A DNA stretch of 37,962 nt, from contig JAGAOU010000050.1 in NCBI GenBank assembly GCA_017623595.1, forward strand, positions 1-37,962, written 5' to 3'. The notes under the pieces are model-generated. The model was not told where the DNA came from and searched no databases. It was given only the letters and a program-made list of their open reading frames with translations. Below, piece after piece: positions 29,976-37,810 of this stretch. The translations under genes and the position numbers were made by a program. Within the stretch, counting starts at the first letter, position 1. Each line of letters begins with the position of its first letter. The stretch is from Clostridia bacterium (GTDB lineage Bacteria > Bacillota > Clostridia > Oscillospirales > UBA644).

Positions 29976-30983
29976 TCATTCTGCCGCATCATCCACGTGA
30001 TACATCGCCGCCGCAGCCCCCGCATAAGCACCAAGCCGACGCACCAGAGCATCGGGATAGAGAAGGCGAATATCATCACTTTGAAGCAAAAGCCAACCAA
30101 AGAGGGTGTCATCCGCCTGAGCGTCACAGGTGAGAAGATAAGACCCGCTTCCCGCAGATTCAATAACGGAATCGGCAGGAAAACGGCGCTCGGCCGTGGA
30201 AAGGAATTCTTCGGAAACCCGAAAAATCATATGTACCGGGTCCTCCAAAGAGGAAAAGACCCCTTTTACGTACTGATTCAAGTCGAAGTCCAGGTCACCG
30301 CCGATCTCTCGGATATCTGCGGCGGCAAGCTCCGTGACCGTAAGGCCTTCCATGCGGTCGAGGCGGTAAAAGTGCAACTCACAGAAATCATCCGCCCCCA
30401 CAAGATAATACCCATCGCTCCACACAAGACGGTAGGGAGAAACGGTATGAGCGGAAGCCACGCTTCGCCTGCGGGGCGTCATATCCCGAAGGGCAGATCC
30501 TTTATGGGTAAAGCGTACCTTGCGGTTTGCGGAAATAGCATCCAGAAGAACCTCTGCAATCGAATAAACGCGCTCGGTAACGGCACTCTCGGGAAGCACC
30601 GACAGATAATCCGCAAAGCAATCCCGACGTCGGTTGGAGGAAGCGAGGAAATGAAGCTTCCGCTCCAACTCCAGCTTCCGCTTACGGGGCACTGCGGGAG
30701 AAATACGGATCAAATTGGCGAGAAGCATGAAATCCCGACGGGACAAAGGGGAACCGTCCCAATAATAACGGACATCCTTTGACCGCACGGTGCCCACGGA
30801 AAAGCCTGCCTCCGCAAGGGCATGAAGATCCCGATAGAGAGACTTTCGTTCGCTTTTTATCCCTACTTTTTCCAGCTCTTCGGCCAACTCGGAAAGAGTC
30901 ATGGCATGCTCGGCGTCGGTTCGTTCACAGAGGATGCGGAGCAAATATAAGGTCTTTTGTTTTTGTTTTGGGGTTCCCGCCAT
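29976..30983 (-). CDS. WYL-domain transcriptional regulator
   Basis: A protein of about 335 residues. ATG 30983 follows AGGAGGTG; an in-frame ATG at 31016 has no ribosome site. The N-terminal winged helix (about 5-75) has KTLYLLRILCERTD, TLSELAEELEKVGI and KSLYRDLHALAEAG. The WYL domain (about 150-235) has VSPYRLVWSDGYYLVGAD. A C-terminal WCX-like region ends with LGAYAGAAAAMY. WYL proteins bind ligands, often nucleic acids or nucleotides, and control stress, DNA-repair or defence genes; here no defence genes are near. It may read through into the Cys/Asp-rich gene, as no terminator separates them. Confidence 0.9.
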   Translation of the reverse strand: MAGTPKQKQKTLYLLRILCERTDAEHAMTLSELAEELEKVGIKSERKSLYRDLHALAEAGFSVGTVRSKDVRYYWDGSPLSRRDFMLLANLIRISPAVPRKRKLELERKLHFLASSNRRRDCFADYLSVLPESAVTERVYSIAEVLLDAISANRKVRFTHKGSALRDMTPRRRSVASAHTVSPYRLVWSDGYYLVGADDFCELHFYRLDRMEGLTVTELAAADIREIGGDLDFDLNQYVKGVFSSLEDPVHMIFRVSEEFLSTAERRFPADSVIESAGSGSYLLTCDAQADDTLFGWLLLQSDDIRLLYPDALVRRLGAYAGAAAAMYHVDDAAE

Positions 30984-31061
30984 AGGGCACCTCCTGCATT
31001 TTTGGTCAAGTTGCACAAATCACAGCGGTCTGATTTGTATATATTCAACAAATTTTGCCTC

Positions 31062-31089
31062 TTGATTTTTTTTGAAAATATGGTATAAT
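31062..31089 (+). promoter_or_regulatory. Promoter of an orphan short transcript
   Basis: TTGATT (31062-31067), 16 bp, TATAAT (31084-31089) with an extended TGG. Plus strand, between two minus-strand genes. Confidence 0.6.
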
Positions 31090-31095
31090 ATATGT

Positions 31096-31210
31096 GTGAT
31101 CGGGAAGAGGAAAATCCGACTCCCACTCATTGTTTTGCTGATTCGTTCCATAACATATACCCCCTCTTTTTTTTGACCGAGAGTTTTTCGAAACTCCCGG
31201 TTTTTTTTAT
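31096..31210 (+). ncRNA. Candidate small RNA (about 115 nt)
   Basis: Between the promoter at 31062-31089 and the terminator ending near 31210 there is no frame with a ribosome site. AAGAGG (31105-31110) can pair with CCTCTT (31163-31168), which is itself followed by eight T, so the RNA may have two alternative 3' ends. It matches none of the common RNA families I know (not SRP, 6S or tmRNA). Existence as an RNA is inferred from signals only. Confidence 0.4.
31176..31208 (+). terminator. Intrinsic terminator of the orphan transcript
   Basis: ACCG-A-GAGTTT paired with AAACTC-C-CGGT, followed by eight T. Plus strand only; the minus side has an A run. Confidence 0.85.
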
Positions 31211-31234
31211 CCAAAAATCAGGGGAATGGGGCAA

Positions 31235-32530
31235 TTACTGTCCCGAGATCACGATGTTTTTAATTTTCACCCAAGGAAGAACGGAGGTTCCGTCATTAAC
31301 CCGCTCGGAAGAGATCTCTGTAATATCCTTCAGCATCTCTGCCAGATTTCCCGAGATCATCGCCTCACTGACCGCATGGACGATTTTTCCGTCCCGAATC
31401 TCAAAGCTGTTTTTCGCAACCCCCGACATCGTACCGTCTCCCGAGGGCTCACCGCCCGAAAAACGAGCCACAAGGAGTCCGTGCTTCACAGTAGAAATCA
31501 TCTCCTGCAAAGACCGATCTCCCCCATCCACGAAATAACATCCTCCGGCGGAAGCGCTGCGTTCCCGCCCGGTCTTTTTTGCGCCGTAACGGCTAAGAAC
31601 AAAATTCTTCAGAACACCGTCGGTGATAAGCTCCATATTCTGCGCTTCATAGCCCCCCGCCATGAAATAGCCGCCCGGAATTTCTTCGGAACGGGGACGG
31701 GAGGACCACCGAAGGCAGGGCGCCGCAACGGGGGCATTTAGTTTGTCCTTCCAGATACTGGTGCCGTCGATCAAGACACCGTCGGACAGAAAATTCCCTT
31801 CCACGGAGCCGAGAAGAGACCCGAAGCATCCGGGGGTAAAGATCACCTCACCCGTGAATTTTCCCTCCATGGGAACGGGGTCCACCTGCCGCACACTGTC
31901 CTCCAAAGCACGACGACCGTCAGCCAAGTCCAGCATGGGCATATCGGGGGCGACAAACACGGCACCGTAATAGTTGAACGAAGAGGTCTTCTCCCCTTCC
32001 CGTGCCATAAACATGGGGGAAAAGCTATACAGGCCCTTGGAAACCGAAAGACAAATACCGTTGGTGGTGCAATAGACACTTTCCGATGCGGAATGGTCAA
32101 TGGATGCCGTATCCACCGAAATGGAGGGATACTCCGCCTTCAGCTGATCGAAAAACTCTCGCAACCGCAGAAGCATGGTTTCCCGATCGGGGACAAGGGA
32201 TCCGAATTCGAACCGCTTGACGGAAATCTCCTCAGGCAAGCCCTCCGCAGGATCTTCCTTGGAGATCTTCGCCGCCTCCACCGCTTCTTTTGCCGCCCGT
32301 TTCAAATCCTCGGGAGAAAAGGAATTGAGGGATTCAGTTCCCTTTTTGGTGCCCACAAGGGCTTTCAAGGAGACCGAAACATTGTTGACGGTACGCAGGA
32401 GGCCCAATTCACCCGATTCATAATAGAATTCGGTTTTTGCGCCGGAAGAAGCGTTGCAGGCACCGTCGGTGGCACCCTCTGCCAGCATATATTCCAGGCA
32501 TTGACGGGCAATCTGTTCCACTCGATTCAT
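31235..32530 (-). CDS. TldE/PmbA-family metallopeptidase subunit
   Basis: A 431-residue protein of the PmbA/TldD superfamily that lacks the metal-binding HExxxH, as expected for the TldE (PmbA) partner. Visible family stretches: DHSASESVYCTTNGI, GEVIFTPGCFGSLLGSVEG, AGGYEAQNMELITDGVL and FVDGGDRSLQEM. It starts one base after the tldD stop, so the two are co-translated and should form the TldD/TldE complex that degrades small unstructured peptides and matures certain ribosomal peptides such as microcin B17 in Escherichia coli. Confidence 0.9.
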   Translation of the reverse strand: MNRVEQIARQCLEYMLAEGATDGACNASSGAKTEFYYESGELGLLRTVNNVSVSLKALVGTKKGTESLNSFSPEDLKRAAKEAVEAAKISKEDPAEGLPEEISVKRFEFGSLVPDRETMLLRLREFFDQLKAEYPSISVDTASIDHSASESVYCTTNGICLSVSKGLYSFSPMFMAREGEKTSSFNYYGAVFVAPDMPMLDLADGRRALEDSVRQVDPVPMEGKFTGEVIFTPGCFGSLLGSVEGNFLSDGVLIDGTSIWKDKLNAPVAAPCLRWSSRPRSEEIPGGYFMAGGYEAQNMELITDGVLKNFVLSRYGAKKTGRERSASAGGCYFVDGGDRSLQEMISTVKHGLLVARFSGGEPSGDGTMSGVAKNSFEIRDGKIVHAVSEAMISGNLAEMLKDITEISSERVNDGTSVLPWVKIKNIVISGQ

Positions 32531-32531
32531 C

Positions 32532-33908
32532 TTATTTTCCTCCTACGTTAATTTTGCAACGGATATGAGGTCCGCCCATCCCCACGGGGAAGGGTTGCTT
32601 TTTCCCGCACATGCCCGCATTAAGCCAAACCATTTGATCCGAAATCATATCTACGGTTTTGAGCAGATCGAAGGCTACCCCCGAAACTGTGGTATCCCGA
32701 ATGGCCTGCCCCAGCTTCCCGTTTTTGATCTCATAGCCCATGGTAATGCCGAACATAAATTCACCCGTAGCATCGGCCTGCCCGTTGCCCGTGGCTGTGA
32801 AATAATAGCCGTCATCGATGGATGCAATCATATCCTCTAACCGATCGGTTCCGGGAAGAATGGCGGTATTTCGCATGCGGATAAGAGGCTCGTCGGCAAA
32901 CCCGAAGGCAAGGGCATTTCCCGTACGGGGATCTCCGTAACGGTCGGCAGAGGAACGGTTGTGCATCCATCCGGTGAGAATCCCGTGATCGATGAGCACC
33001 GCATCCTTCGCCTCCACCCCTTCGTCATCCACATAGATGGGTGTGGGAAGCGTCTGCCCATTGTAGGTGTTGGCAAAGTCCGTAAGGGTGACGATGGAAG
33101 ACGCCACCTCTTTTCCGCGATAAGGACCTGCCACCGAGCCGCTGATCACAAAATCCGCCTCAGCGGTATGCCCCACCGCTTCGTGAGCAAGCATTCCCGC
33201 AAGCTCGGGCGCAATAATACAGGTTTTACGTCCCGCATCGGCAAAGACACCGTCCCTCTTCTGCATCAACTCCTCCACCACGGCATCAATGCGGGGATAG
33301 AGCAATGCGGGATCGGAGAAATTTTCCGCATAAACTCCGGCACCACCGAAAATCTCATAGCGGTCCACAGGTGTCCCTTCCTTGGTCATCGCGGTAAGAG
33401 ACACGGAAATATTACTGCGGGGCATAAAGGAATAAGAATACACACCGTCATTAGTTCTCAGTTCCTTCTCCAACGAAAGACAGGAGCATCCCACATAGCG
33501 GGCCGCCAATTGAGGATACCGAGTAGCAATATAATCATCAATCTGCTGCAAAAATTCCAGAATTTCCCTTTGAGGCACCCGATCGGGAACCCAAATTCCC
33601 CGATGGGTCACAGGGGCACGAGGCGCAAGATTTCCCCCTGCATCGGGCAAACGATCCGCAAGAAAGGCGGCATTATCCGAGGCCTGCTTCAGGATCCGCT
33701 CCACAGCGGAGATGTCGGTTTCGGGAGAGGAAGCAAAGCCACACCGCCCCGCACGGAACACACGGGCATTAATCCCGCTGGCTTCGGAGGTGGCATTGGA
33801 AATTACATCGCCGTTCATCAGCCCGATGCGACGGGTGCGGTTGCATTGACGGCGCAGTTCCGTATCGGCAAAAAAGGAGGAAAAGGATTCCAGAGATCCT
33901 TGAAACAT
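32532..33908 (-). CDS. tldD: TldD-family metalloprotease catalytic subunit
   Basis: A 458-residue protein, ATG 33908 after GAGGG. The catalytic motif HEAVGH (242-247, in MLAHEAVGHTAEADF) matches the TldD HExxxH zinc site. Other family stretches: GVYSYSFMPRSNISVSLTAM, YVDDEGVEAKDAVLIDHGIL and GWMHNRSSADRYG. Together with TldE it cleaves short flexible peptides in the cytoplasm. The operon has its own promoter. No peptide-modifying enzymes are adjacent, so a housekeeping role is as likely as peptide maturation. Confidence 0.93.
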   Translation of the reverse strand: MFQGSLESFSSFFADTELRRQCNRTRRIGLMNGDVISNATSEASGINARVFRAGRCGFASSPETDISAVERILKQASDNAAFLADRLPDAGGNLAPRAPVTHRGIWVPDRVPQREILEFLQQIDDYIATRYPQLAARYVGCSCLSLEKELRTNDGVYSYSFMPRSNISVSLTAMTKEGTPVDRYEIFGGAGVYAENFSDPALLYPRIDAVVEELMQKRDGVFADAGRKTCIIAPELAGMLAHEAVGHTAEADFVISGSVAGPYRGKEVASSIVTLTDFANTYNGQTLPTPIYVDDEGVEAKDAVLIDHGILTGWMHNRSSADRYGDPRTGNALAFGFADEPLIRMRNTAILPGTDRLEDMIASIDDGYYFTATGNGQADATGEFMFGITMGYEIKNGKLGQAIRDTTVSGVAFDLLKTVDMISDQMVWLNAGMCGKKQPFPVGMGGPHIRCKINVGGK

Positions 33909-33966
33909 ATCGGTTCCCTCGTTTCTTCAAAATCTTGTGGGATGAAACGTCCCGCATCATACCTAT

Positions 33967-33996
33967 ATTATACTATATTTTACCCCGCAAAGTCAA
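33967..33996 (-). promoter_or_regulatory. Promoter of the tldD-tldE operon
   Basis: Minus strand TTGACT (33996-33991), 18 bp, TATAAT (33972-33967). Confidence 0.7.
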
Positions 33997-34078
33997 GAGC
34001 GAACCGTAAAATCCCCAAATTTTTTCCAACCTGATACAAAATGACGAAAATTGCAATGATTATTCTATAAAAAAGCAA

Positions 34079-34106
34079 TTGCATTTCTTTTTTTTAATGT
34101 TATAAT
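34079..34106 (+). promoter_or_regulatory. Promoter of the isomerase-esterase operon
   Basis: TTGCAT (34079-34084), 16 bp, TATAAT (34101-34106) with an extended TGT; about 22 bp before the start codon. Confidence 0.65.
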
Positions 34107-34127
34107 AAAAGAAAAAGGAGATTTTCC

Positions 34128-34892
34128 ATGAGATTCGGTATTTGCTGCGGTCTTGAATACATCGAATTGCTAAAAAGAGAAGGGTACGATTATTGCGAAC
34201 TGAATTTCTCCAAAATCACAACCTGTGAGGAAGAGGAATTTCAAGCCATAAAAGAAGAAATTCTTCGCGTGGGACTCCCCGCAGAAGCATACAACGGCTT
34301 TTTCGGATCCAAGGTCAGTCTGAACGCAGAGGTGGACTACGATTTCATCCGGGAATATTGCCGCATCGGCTTTGCCCGAACAAAACAGCTGGGCGGAAAG
34401 GTCGCTGTTTTGGGAAGTGGTGGTGCACGGCGCATTCCCGAAGGGTATAACCGTTCCCTTGCGGAGGAACAGTTTGTCAAGGTACTTCGCATCTGCGGTG
34501 AAGAGGCGGCAAAGCAGAATATGGTCGTTGCCATTGAACCCCTGAGAGAAAGAGAATGCAACTTTATCAACACGGTGGAAGAGGGGCTGGACTTTGTTCG
34601 CCGCGCGGGACACCCAAATGTTAAATGTCTTGCGGATTTCTTCCACGTGGCAAGTTCGGAAGAGCCTTTGACCGCCATCGAAGAAGCAAAGCATCTGTTG
34701 GCACATGTTCATCTCGCCATGCCGGACACCCGCTATTACCCCACCACCAAAGATGAAGAAATCTGCAAAACATGGAGTCACGCACTGAAACAGTGCGGAT
34801 ACGATGCCCGCATCAGCCTGGAAGGCAAAGCAATGCCTGATTTTGAAACGGCAATCAAAGAAGCAAAAAAGGCATTGGAGCTGTTTCGATAA
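34128..34892 (+). CDS. Sugar phosphate isomerase/epimerase-like TIM-barrel protein
   Basis: A 254-residue AP-endonuclease-2-fold protein, ATG 34128 after AAGGAG. Metal-site residues of the family are visible: Glu in VVAIEPLRERECNFIN, Asp and His in CLADFFHVASSEE, His in LAHVHLAMPD, and Glu in RISLEGKAMPDF. This superfamily interconverts ketoses or acts on inositol and uronate derivatives; the substrate is unknown. It is 11 bases before a CE15-like esterase gene on the same transcript, which hints at uronic-acid or other plant-sugar use. Confidence 0.88.
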   Translation: MRFGICCGLEYIELLKREGYDYCELNFSKITTCEEEEFQAIKEEILRVGLPAEAYNGFFGSKVSLNAEVDYDFIREYCRIGFARTKQLGGKVAVLGSGGARRIPEGYNRSLAEEQFVKVLRICGEEAAKQNMVVAIEPLRERECNFINTVEEGLDFVRRAGHPNVKCLADFFHVASSEEPLTAIEEAKHLLAHVHLAMPDTRYYPTTKDEEICKTWSHALKQCGYDARISLEGKAMPDFETAIKEAKKALELFR

Positions 34893-34903
34893 GGAGCGTT
34901 TTT

Positions 34904-36052
34904 ATGGAAGAAAAGATTAAAATCACAGACCTTAAAATCCTTGGAAATCTACCCGATCCCTTCCTGATGAAGGATGGAACACGCATCTCTGCCCCCGCCC
35001 AATGGGAAGCCCGCCGCAAAGAGATGTACAAAGATGTCATTGAGCTTCAGTATGGCACTCAACCGCCGAAGCCGGAATTTCTAAGGGTTGAAATGATCCA
35101 AAACGGCCGGAATAAAAAAGCAAAAGGCGTTCAAAATTACCGCATCACCACAGGAAAAAAGGATCATCCCGTGTCCTTTTACATGAAAGTCTTCCTCCCC
35201 GAAGGAGAAGGCCCCTTCCCTGTTGTTGTGGACGGCGACCTGTGCTGGACCTATTGCTTCAGCAACGATTGGCGTGATGCCTTGCTGGACGAGGGAATCG
35301 CCCTTGTCATGTTCAACCGCACAGAGCTTGCCAACGATATTCAGCACGAAGGACGCAGAAAAGGGCCCCTGTATGATGTTTATCCCGAGTACACCTTCGG
35401 GGCCTTGGGGGCATGGGCATGGGGCTTTTCCCGTTGCGTGGACGCGTTGGAAGGGATGGACTTCATCGACAAGGAGCACATTATTTTCACCGGCCATTCC
35501 CGCGGCGGAAAGACGGCGGCTTTGGCCGGCGCTTTGGACGAAAGAGCCTTTTTGGTCAACCCCAACGAGACCAATGCGGGCGCCTGCAGCTGCTATCGGA
35601 TCCACATGTCTGCCATTCGGGAAGACGGCGAGGAAAGGCGAAGCGAAACCCTGGCGGATCTTTATAAAAACTTTGACTTTTGGCTGGGAGAAGGCATGGG
35701 CGAATACACCCAAAGAGAGCAAGATCTCCCCTTCGATTGCCACATGCTGAAAGCCATGATTGCCCCCCGAACCCTGTTCATCTCCGAAGCGGTCAGCGAC
35801 ATCTGGACAAACCCCGTGGGCACATGGATGACCACCATGGCGGCATCCGAGGTGTTTAAATTCCTGAACGCTCCCGACAATCTGTTCTGGTATTTCCGTG
35901 ACGGGTATCACAAGCACGATTTGGAAGACGTAAAAATGCTGGTCAATCTGATTCGACACAAAATCGACGGTCGTCCCTTGAACGAGAACTTCTTCCGCCG
36001 TCCCTTTGCGGTCCCCGATCTGATTTATGACTGGAAATGTCCCGAAAAATGA
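34904..36052 (+). CDS. CE15-like alpha/beta-hydrolase (possible glucuronoyl esterase)
   Basis: A 382-residue protein, ATG 34904 after AAGGAG. The serine motif is GHSRGGK with Ser199, close to the G-C/H-S-R-x-G-K of carbohydrate esterase family 15. It is followed by AGALDERAFLVNPNETNAGA, where Glu222 sits like the CE15 acid, and GYHKHDLED with His336 or His338 as the catalytic base. Glucuronoyl esterases split lignin-glucuronoxylan ester links. The absence of a signal peptide argues for an intracellular oligosaccharide substrate or a related esterase. Partner gene is the TIM-barrel isomerase upstream. Confidence 0.72.
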   Translation: MEEKIKITDLKILGNLPDPFLMKDGTRISAPAQWEARRKEMYKDVIELQYGTQPPKPEFLRVEMIQNGRNKKAKGVQNYRITTGKKDHPVSFYMKVFLPEGEGPFPVVVDGDLCWTYCFSNDWRDALLDEGIALVMFNRTELANDIQHEGRRKGPLYDVYPEYTFGALGAWAWGFSRCVDALEGMDFIDKEHIIFTGHSRGGKTAALAGALDERAFLVNPNETNAGACSCYRIHMSAIREDGEERRSETLADLYKNFDFWLGEGMGEYTQREQDLPFDCHMLKAMIAPRTLFISEAVSDIWTNPVGTWMTTMAASEVFKFLNAPDNLFWYFRDGYHKHDLEDVKMLVNLIRHKIDGRPLNENFFRRPFAVPDLIYDWKCPEK

Positions 36053-36053
36053 C

Positions 36054-36082
36054 TTGATTCTGCCAAGAAACTGCGTTATAAT
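36054..36082 (+). promoter_or_regulatory. Promoter of the small FakA-domain gene
   Basis: TTGATT (36054-36059), 17 bp, TATAAT (36077-36082), directly after the esterase stop codon. Confidence 0.75.
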
Positions 36083-36112
36083 AAAGAAAACGAAACACGA
36101 GGAGTTGTTTTT

Positions 36113-36364
36113 ATGACAGAATTCCGTTATGATGTCCAGCTTCTTATCGAAGGACACGACCTGGACGAAGACGCCATCAATGACTATTTTCTGGATAATT
36201 TCAAGGGAGATTGCCTATTGGCCGTGGGCGACGAAGATCTGATCAAAATCCACTTCCACACAAACGAGCCCTGGGAAGTGTTGCAATATTGCGCTTCTTT
36301 GGGAGAAATTTTTGACATTGTAGTTGAAGATATGGATCGCCAGTCCCGCGGACTGAAAGGATAA
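36113..36364 (+). CDS. Stand-alone FakA/YloV middle-domain-like protein
   Basis: An 83-residue soluble protein, ATG 36113 after GAGGAG. It matches only the middle domain of the fatty-acid kinase FakA (YloV): a start like EF.Y.....EG, then AVGDEDLIKIHFHTNEP and WEVLQYCASLGEIFDIVVEDM, equivalent to the VGDDxxVKVHVHTNxPG....G.L..IKIENM of full-length proteins. The DhaL kinase domain and DegV-like C-terminal region are absent. It has its own promoter and terminator, so it is not a truncated remnant. Role unknown; it could bind a full-length partner elsewhere or act as a small regulator. Confidence 0.75.
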   Translation: MTEFRYDVQLLIEGHDLDEDAINDYFLDNFKGDCLLAVGDEDLIKIHFHTNEPWEVLQYCASLGEIFDIVVEDMDRQSRGLKG

Positions 36365-36374
36365 ACAGAATTCG

Positions 36375-36406
36375 AAAAAGCTTCGGTGTAAAACCGAGGC
36401 TTTTTT
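36375..36406 (+). terminator. Intrinsic terminator after the small FakA-domain gene
   Basis: AAAAGC-TTCGGT paired with ACCGAG-GCTTTTTT around GTAAA. Confidence 0.85.
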
Positions 36407-36467
36407 GATGGAAAAATGACATTTTCCCGTTTCCGATGCTTAATGGTAAAAAAAATGTGAAAAACTA

Positions 36468-36496
36468 TTGACAAACGACAAAAAAAGGTATATAAT
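36468..36496 (+). promoter_or_regulatory. Promoter of the CofE-like/guaA operon
   Basis: TTGACA (36468-36473), 17 bp, TATAAT (36491-36496): full consensus, giving a leader of about 80 nt. Confidence 0.87.
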
Positions 36497-36512
36497 ATAG
36501 TGTAAAAAATTT

Positions 36513-36565
36513 TTCGGTTATAGAACCGAATCGGATTTGCTGTATCACCTTTTAATTTTAGATAC
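36513..36565 (+). promoter_or_regulatory. Structured leader before the CofE-like gene
   Basis: A perfect hairpin TTCGGTT-ATAG-AACCGAA (36513-36530) is followed by an inverted GTATC/GATAC pair (36542-36565) just before the AAGGATGG ribosome site. No known riboswitch class is recognised. Confidence 0.4.
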
Positions 36566-36583
36566 AAGAAGGATGGATGTTTC

Positions 36584-37786
36584 ATGAAAATCAAAGAACG
36601 CAGAGTCGGCACCGTATCGAGAGGCATTCGCTGCCCCATCATTCGTGAAGGCGACGATTTGGCCACCATCGTAACCGACAGCGTGCTGGAAGCCGCAGAA
36701 TTCGAAGGCTTTGAGTTGCGTGACCGTGACGTTATTGCCATGACCGAATCGATCGTGGCTCGGGCGCAGGGGAACTACGCAAGCGTAGACGACATTGCCG
36801 CAGACGTCAAGAAGAAGTTGGGCGGAGAAACCGTTGGGGTTATTTTCCCCATTCTTTCCCGCAACCGCTTTGCCATCTGCCTGCGCGGTATCGCAAAGGG
36901 CGCCAAGAAAATCGTCCTGATGCTCAGCTATCCCTCCGATGAAGTGGGCAACGAGCTTGTCAGCCTGGACAAGATCGACGCCGCGGGAATCAATCCCTAC
37001 AGCGATGTGCTCACCCTGGAGCAGTACCGTGAGCTCTTCGGCGAAAACAAGCACGAATTTACCGGCGTGGACTATGTTCAGTATTACGGTGATTTGATCC
37101 GTGAAATGGGCGCCGAGGTCGAAATCATTTTTGCCAATCAGGCAAAAACCATCCTCAATTATACCGATTGCATCCTGAACTGCGACATTCACACCCGTGC
37201 CCGCACCAAGAGAATCCTTTTGGCCAACGGTGCGAAGGTGGTCTGCGGCCTGGACGACATTATGAACGCCCCCGTCAACGGCAGCGGATGCAATGAAAAA
37301 TACGGTCTTCTGGGGTCCAACAAGTCCACCGAAGACAAGATCAAGCTCTTCCCCAGAGAATGCAAGGACTTGGTCCTCTCCGTTCAGGAGCGCATTCTGA
37401 AGGCAACAGGAAAGCACGTGGAGGTTATGGTCTACGGAGACGGCGCCTTTAAGGATCCCCAGGGTAAAATCTGGGAACTGGCAGACCCCGTGGTCTCCCC
37501 TGCCTTTACCGATGGTCTGATCGGAACTCCCAACGAGCTGAAGCTGAAGTATTTGGCCGATAACGATTATAAGGATCTTTCCGGTGAAGAGTTGAAAAAG
37601 GCCATCTCCGAAAGCATCAAGGCCAAGGACGGAAGCAGCCTTGTAGGCAACATGGCATCTCAGGGCACCACGCCCCGTCAGCTGACCGATCTGATCGGCT
37701 CCCTGTGCGATCTGACCAGCGGCTCGGGCGATAAGGGGACTCCCGTCGTTCTCGTCCAGGGCTATTTCGACAATTATACAAACTGA
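36584..37786 (+). CDS. CofE-like gamma-glutamyl ligase family protein (PF01996-type)
   Basis: A 400-residue protein, ATG 36584. Similar to the coenzyme F420-0:L-glutamate ligase family: RDRDVIAMTESIVARAQGNYAS near the N terminus, PILSRNRFAICLRGIAKGAK, YGDGAFKDPQGKIWELADPVVSP, and GMP/GTP-type loops NMASQGTTPRQLTDLIGSL. F420 synthesis is not expected in Clostridia and no other F420 gene is here, so the real substrate is probably different. It is 24 bases upstream of a GMP-synthetase gene on the same transcript, which may tie it to purine or glutamine metabolism. Family call is good, function open. Confidence 0.8.
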   Translation: MKIKERRVGTVSRGIRCPIIREGDDLATIVTDSVLEAAEFEGFELRDRDVIAMTESIVARAQGNYASVDDIAADVKKKLGGETVGVIFPILSRNRFAICLRGIAKGAKKIVLMLSYPSDEVGNELVSLDKIDAAGINPYSDVLTLEQYRELFGENKHEFTGVDYVQYYGDLIREMGAEVEIIFANQAKTILNYTDCILNCDIHTRARTKRILLANGAKVVCGLDDIMNAPVNGSGCNEKYGLLGSNKSTEDKIKLFPRECKDLVLSVQERILKATGKHVEVMVYGDGAFKDPQGKIWELADPVVSPAFTDGLIGTPNELKLKYLADNDYKDLSGEELKKAISESIKAKDGSSLVGNMASQGTTPRQLTDLIGSLCDLTSGSGDKGTPVVLVQGYFDNYTN

Positions 37787-37810
37787 TCTTATCATACGGA
37801 GGAATATATT

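Noticed and set aside
31020..31151. Small minus-strand frame of about 43 codons starting MERISKTM
   Set aside because: It has a G-rich stretch at a possible ribosome site, but overlaps the plus-strand promoter, shows no family, and its composition is not protein-like.
36584..37786. F420 biosynthesis locus
   Set aside because: Only the ligase-family protein is present and the context is GMP synthesis; family membership alone does not show the cofactor is made.
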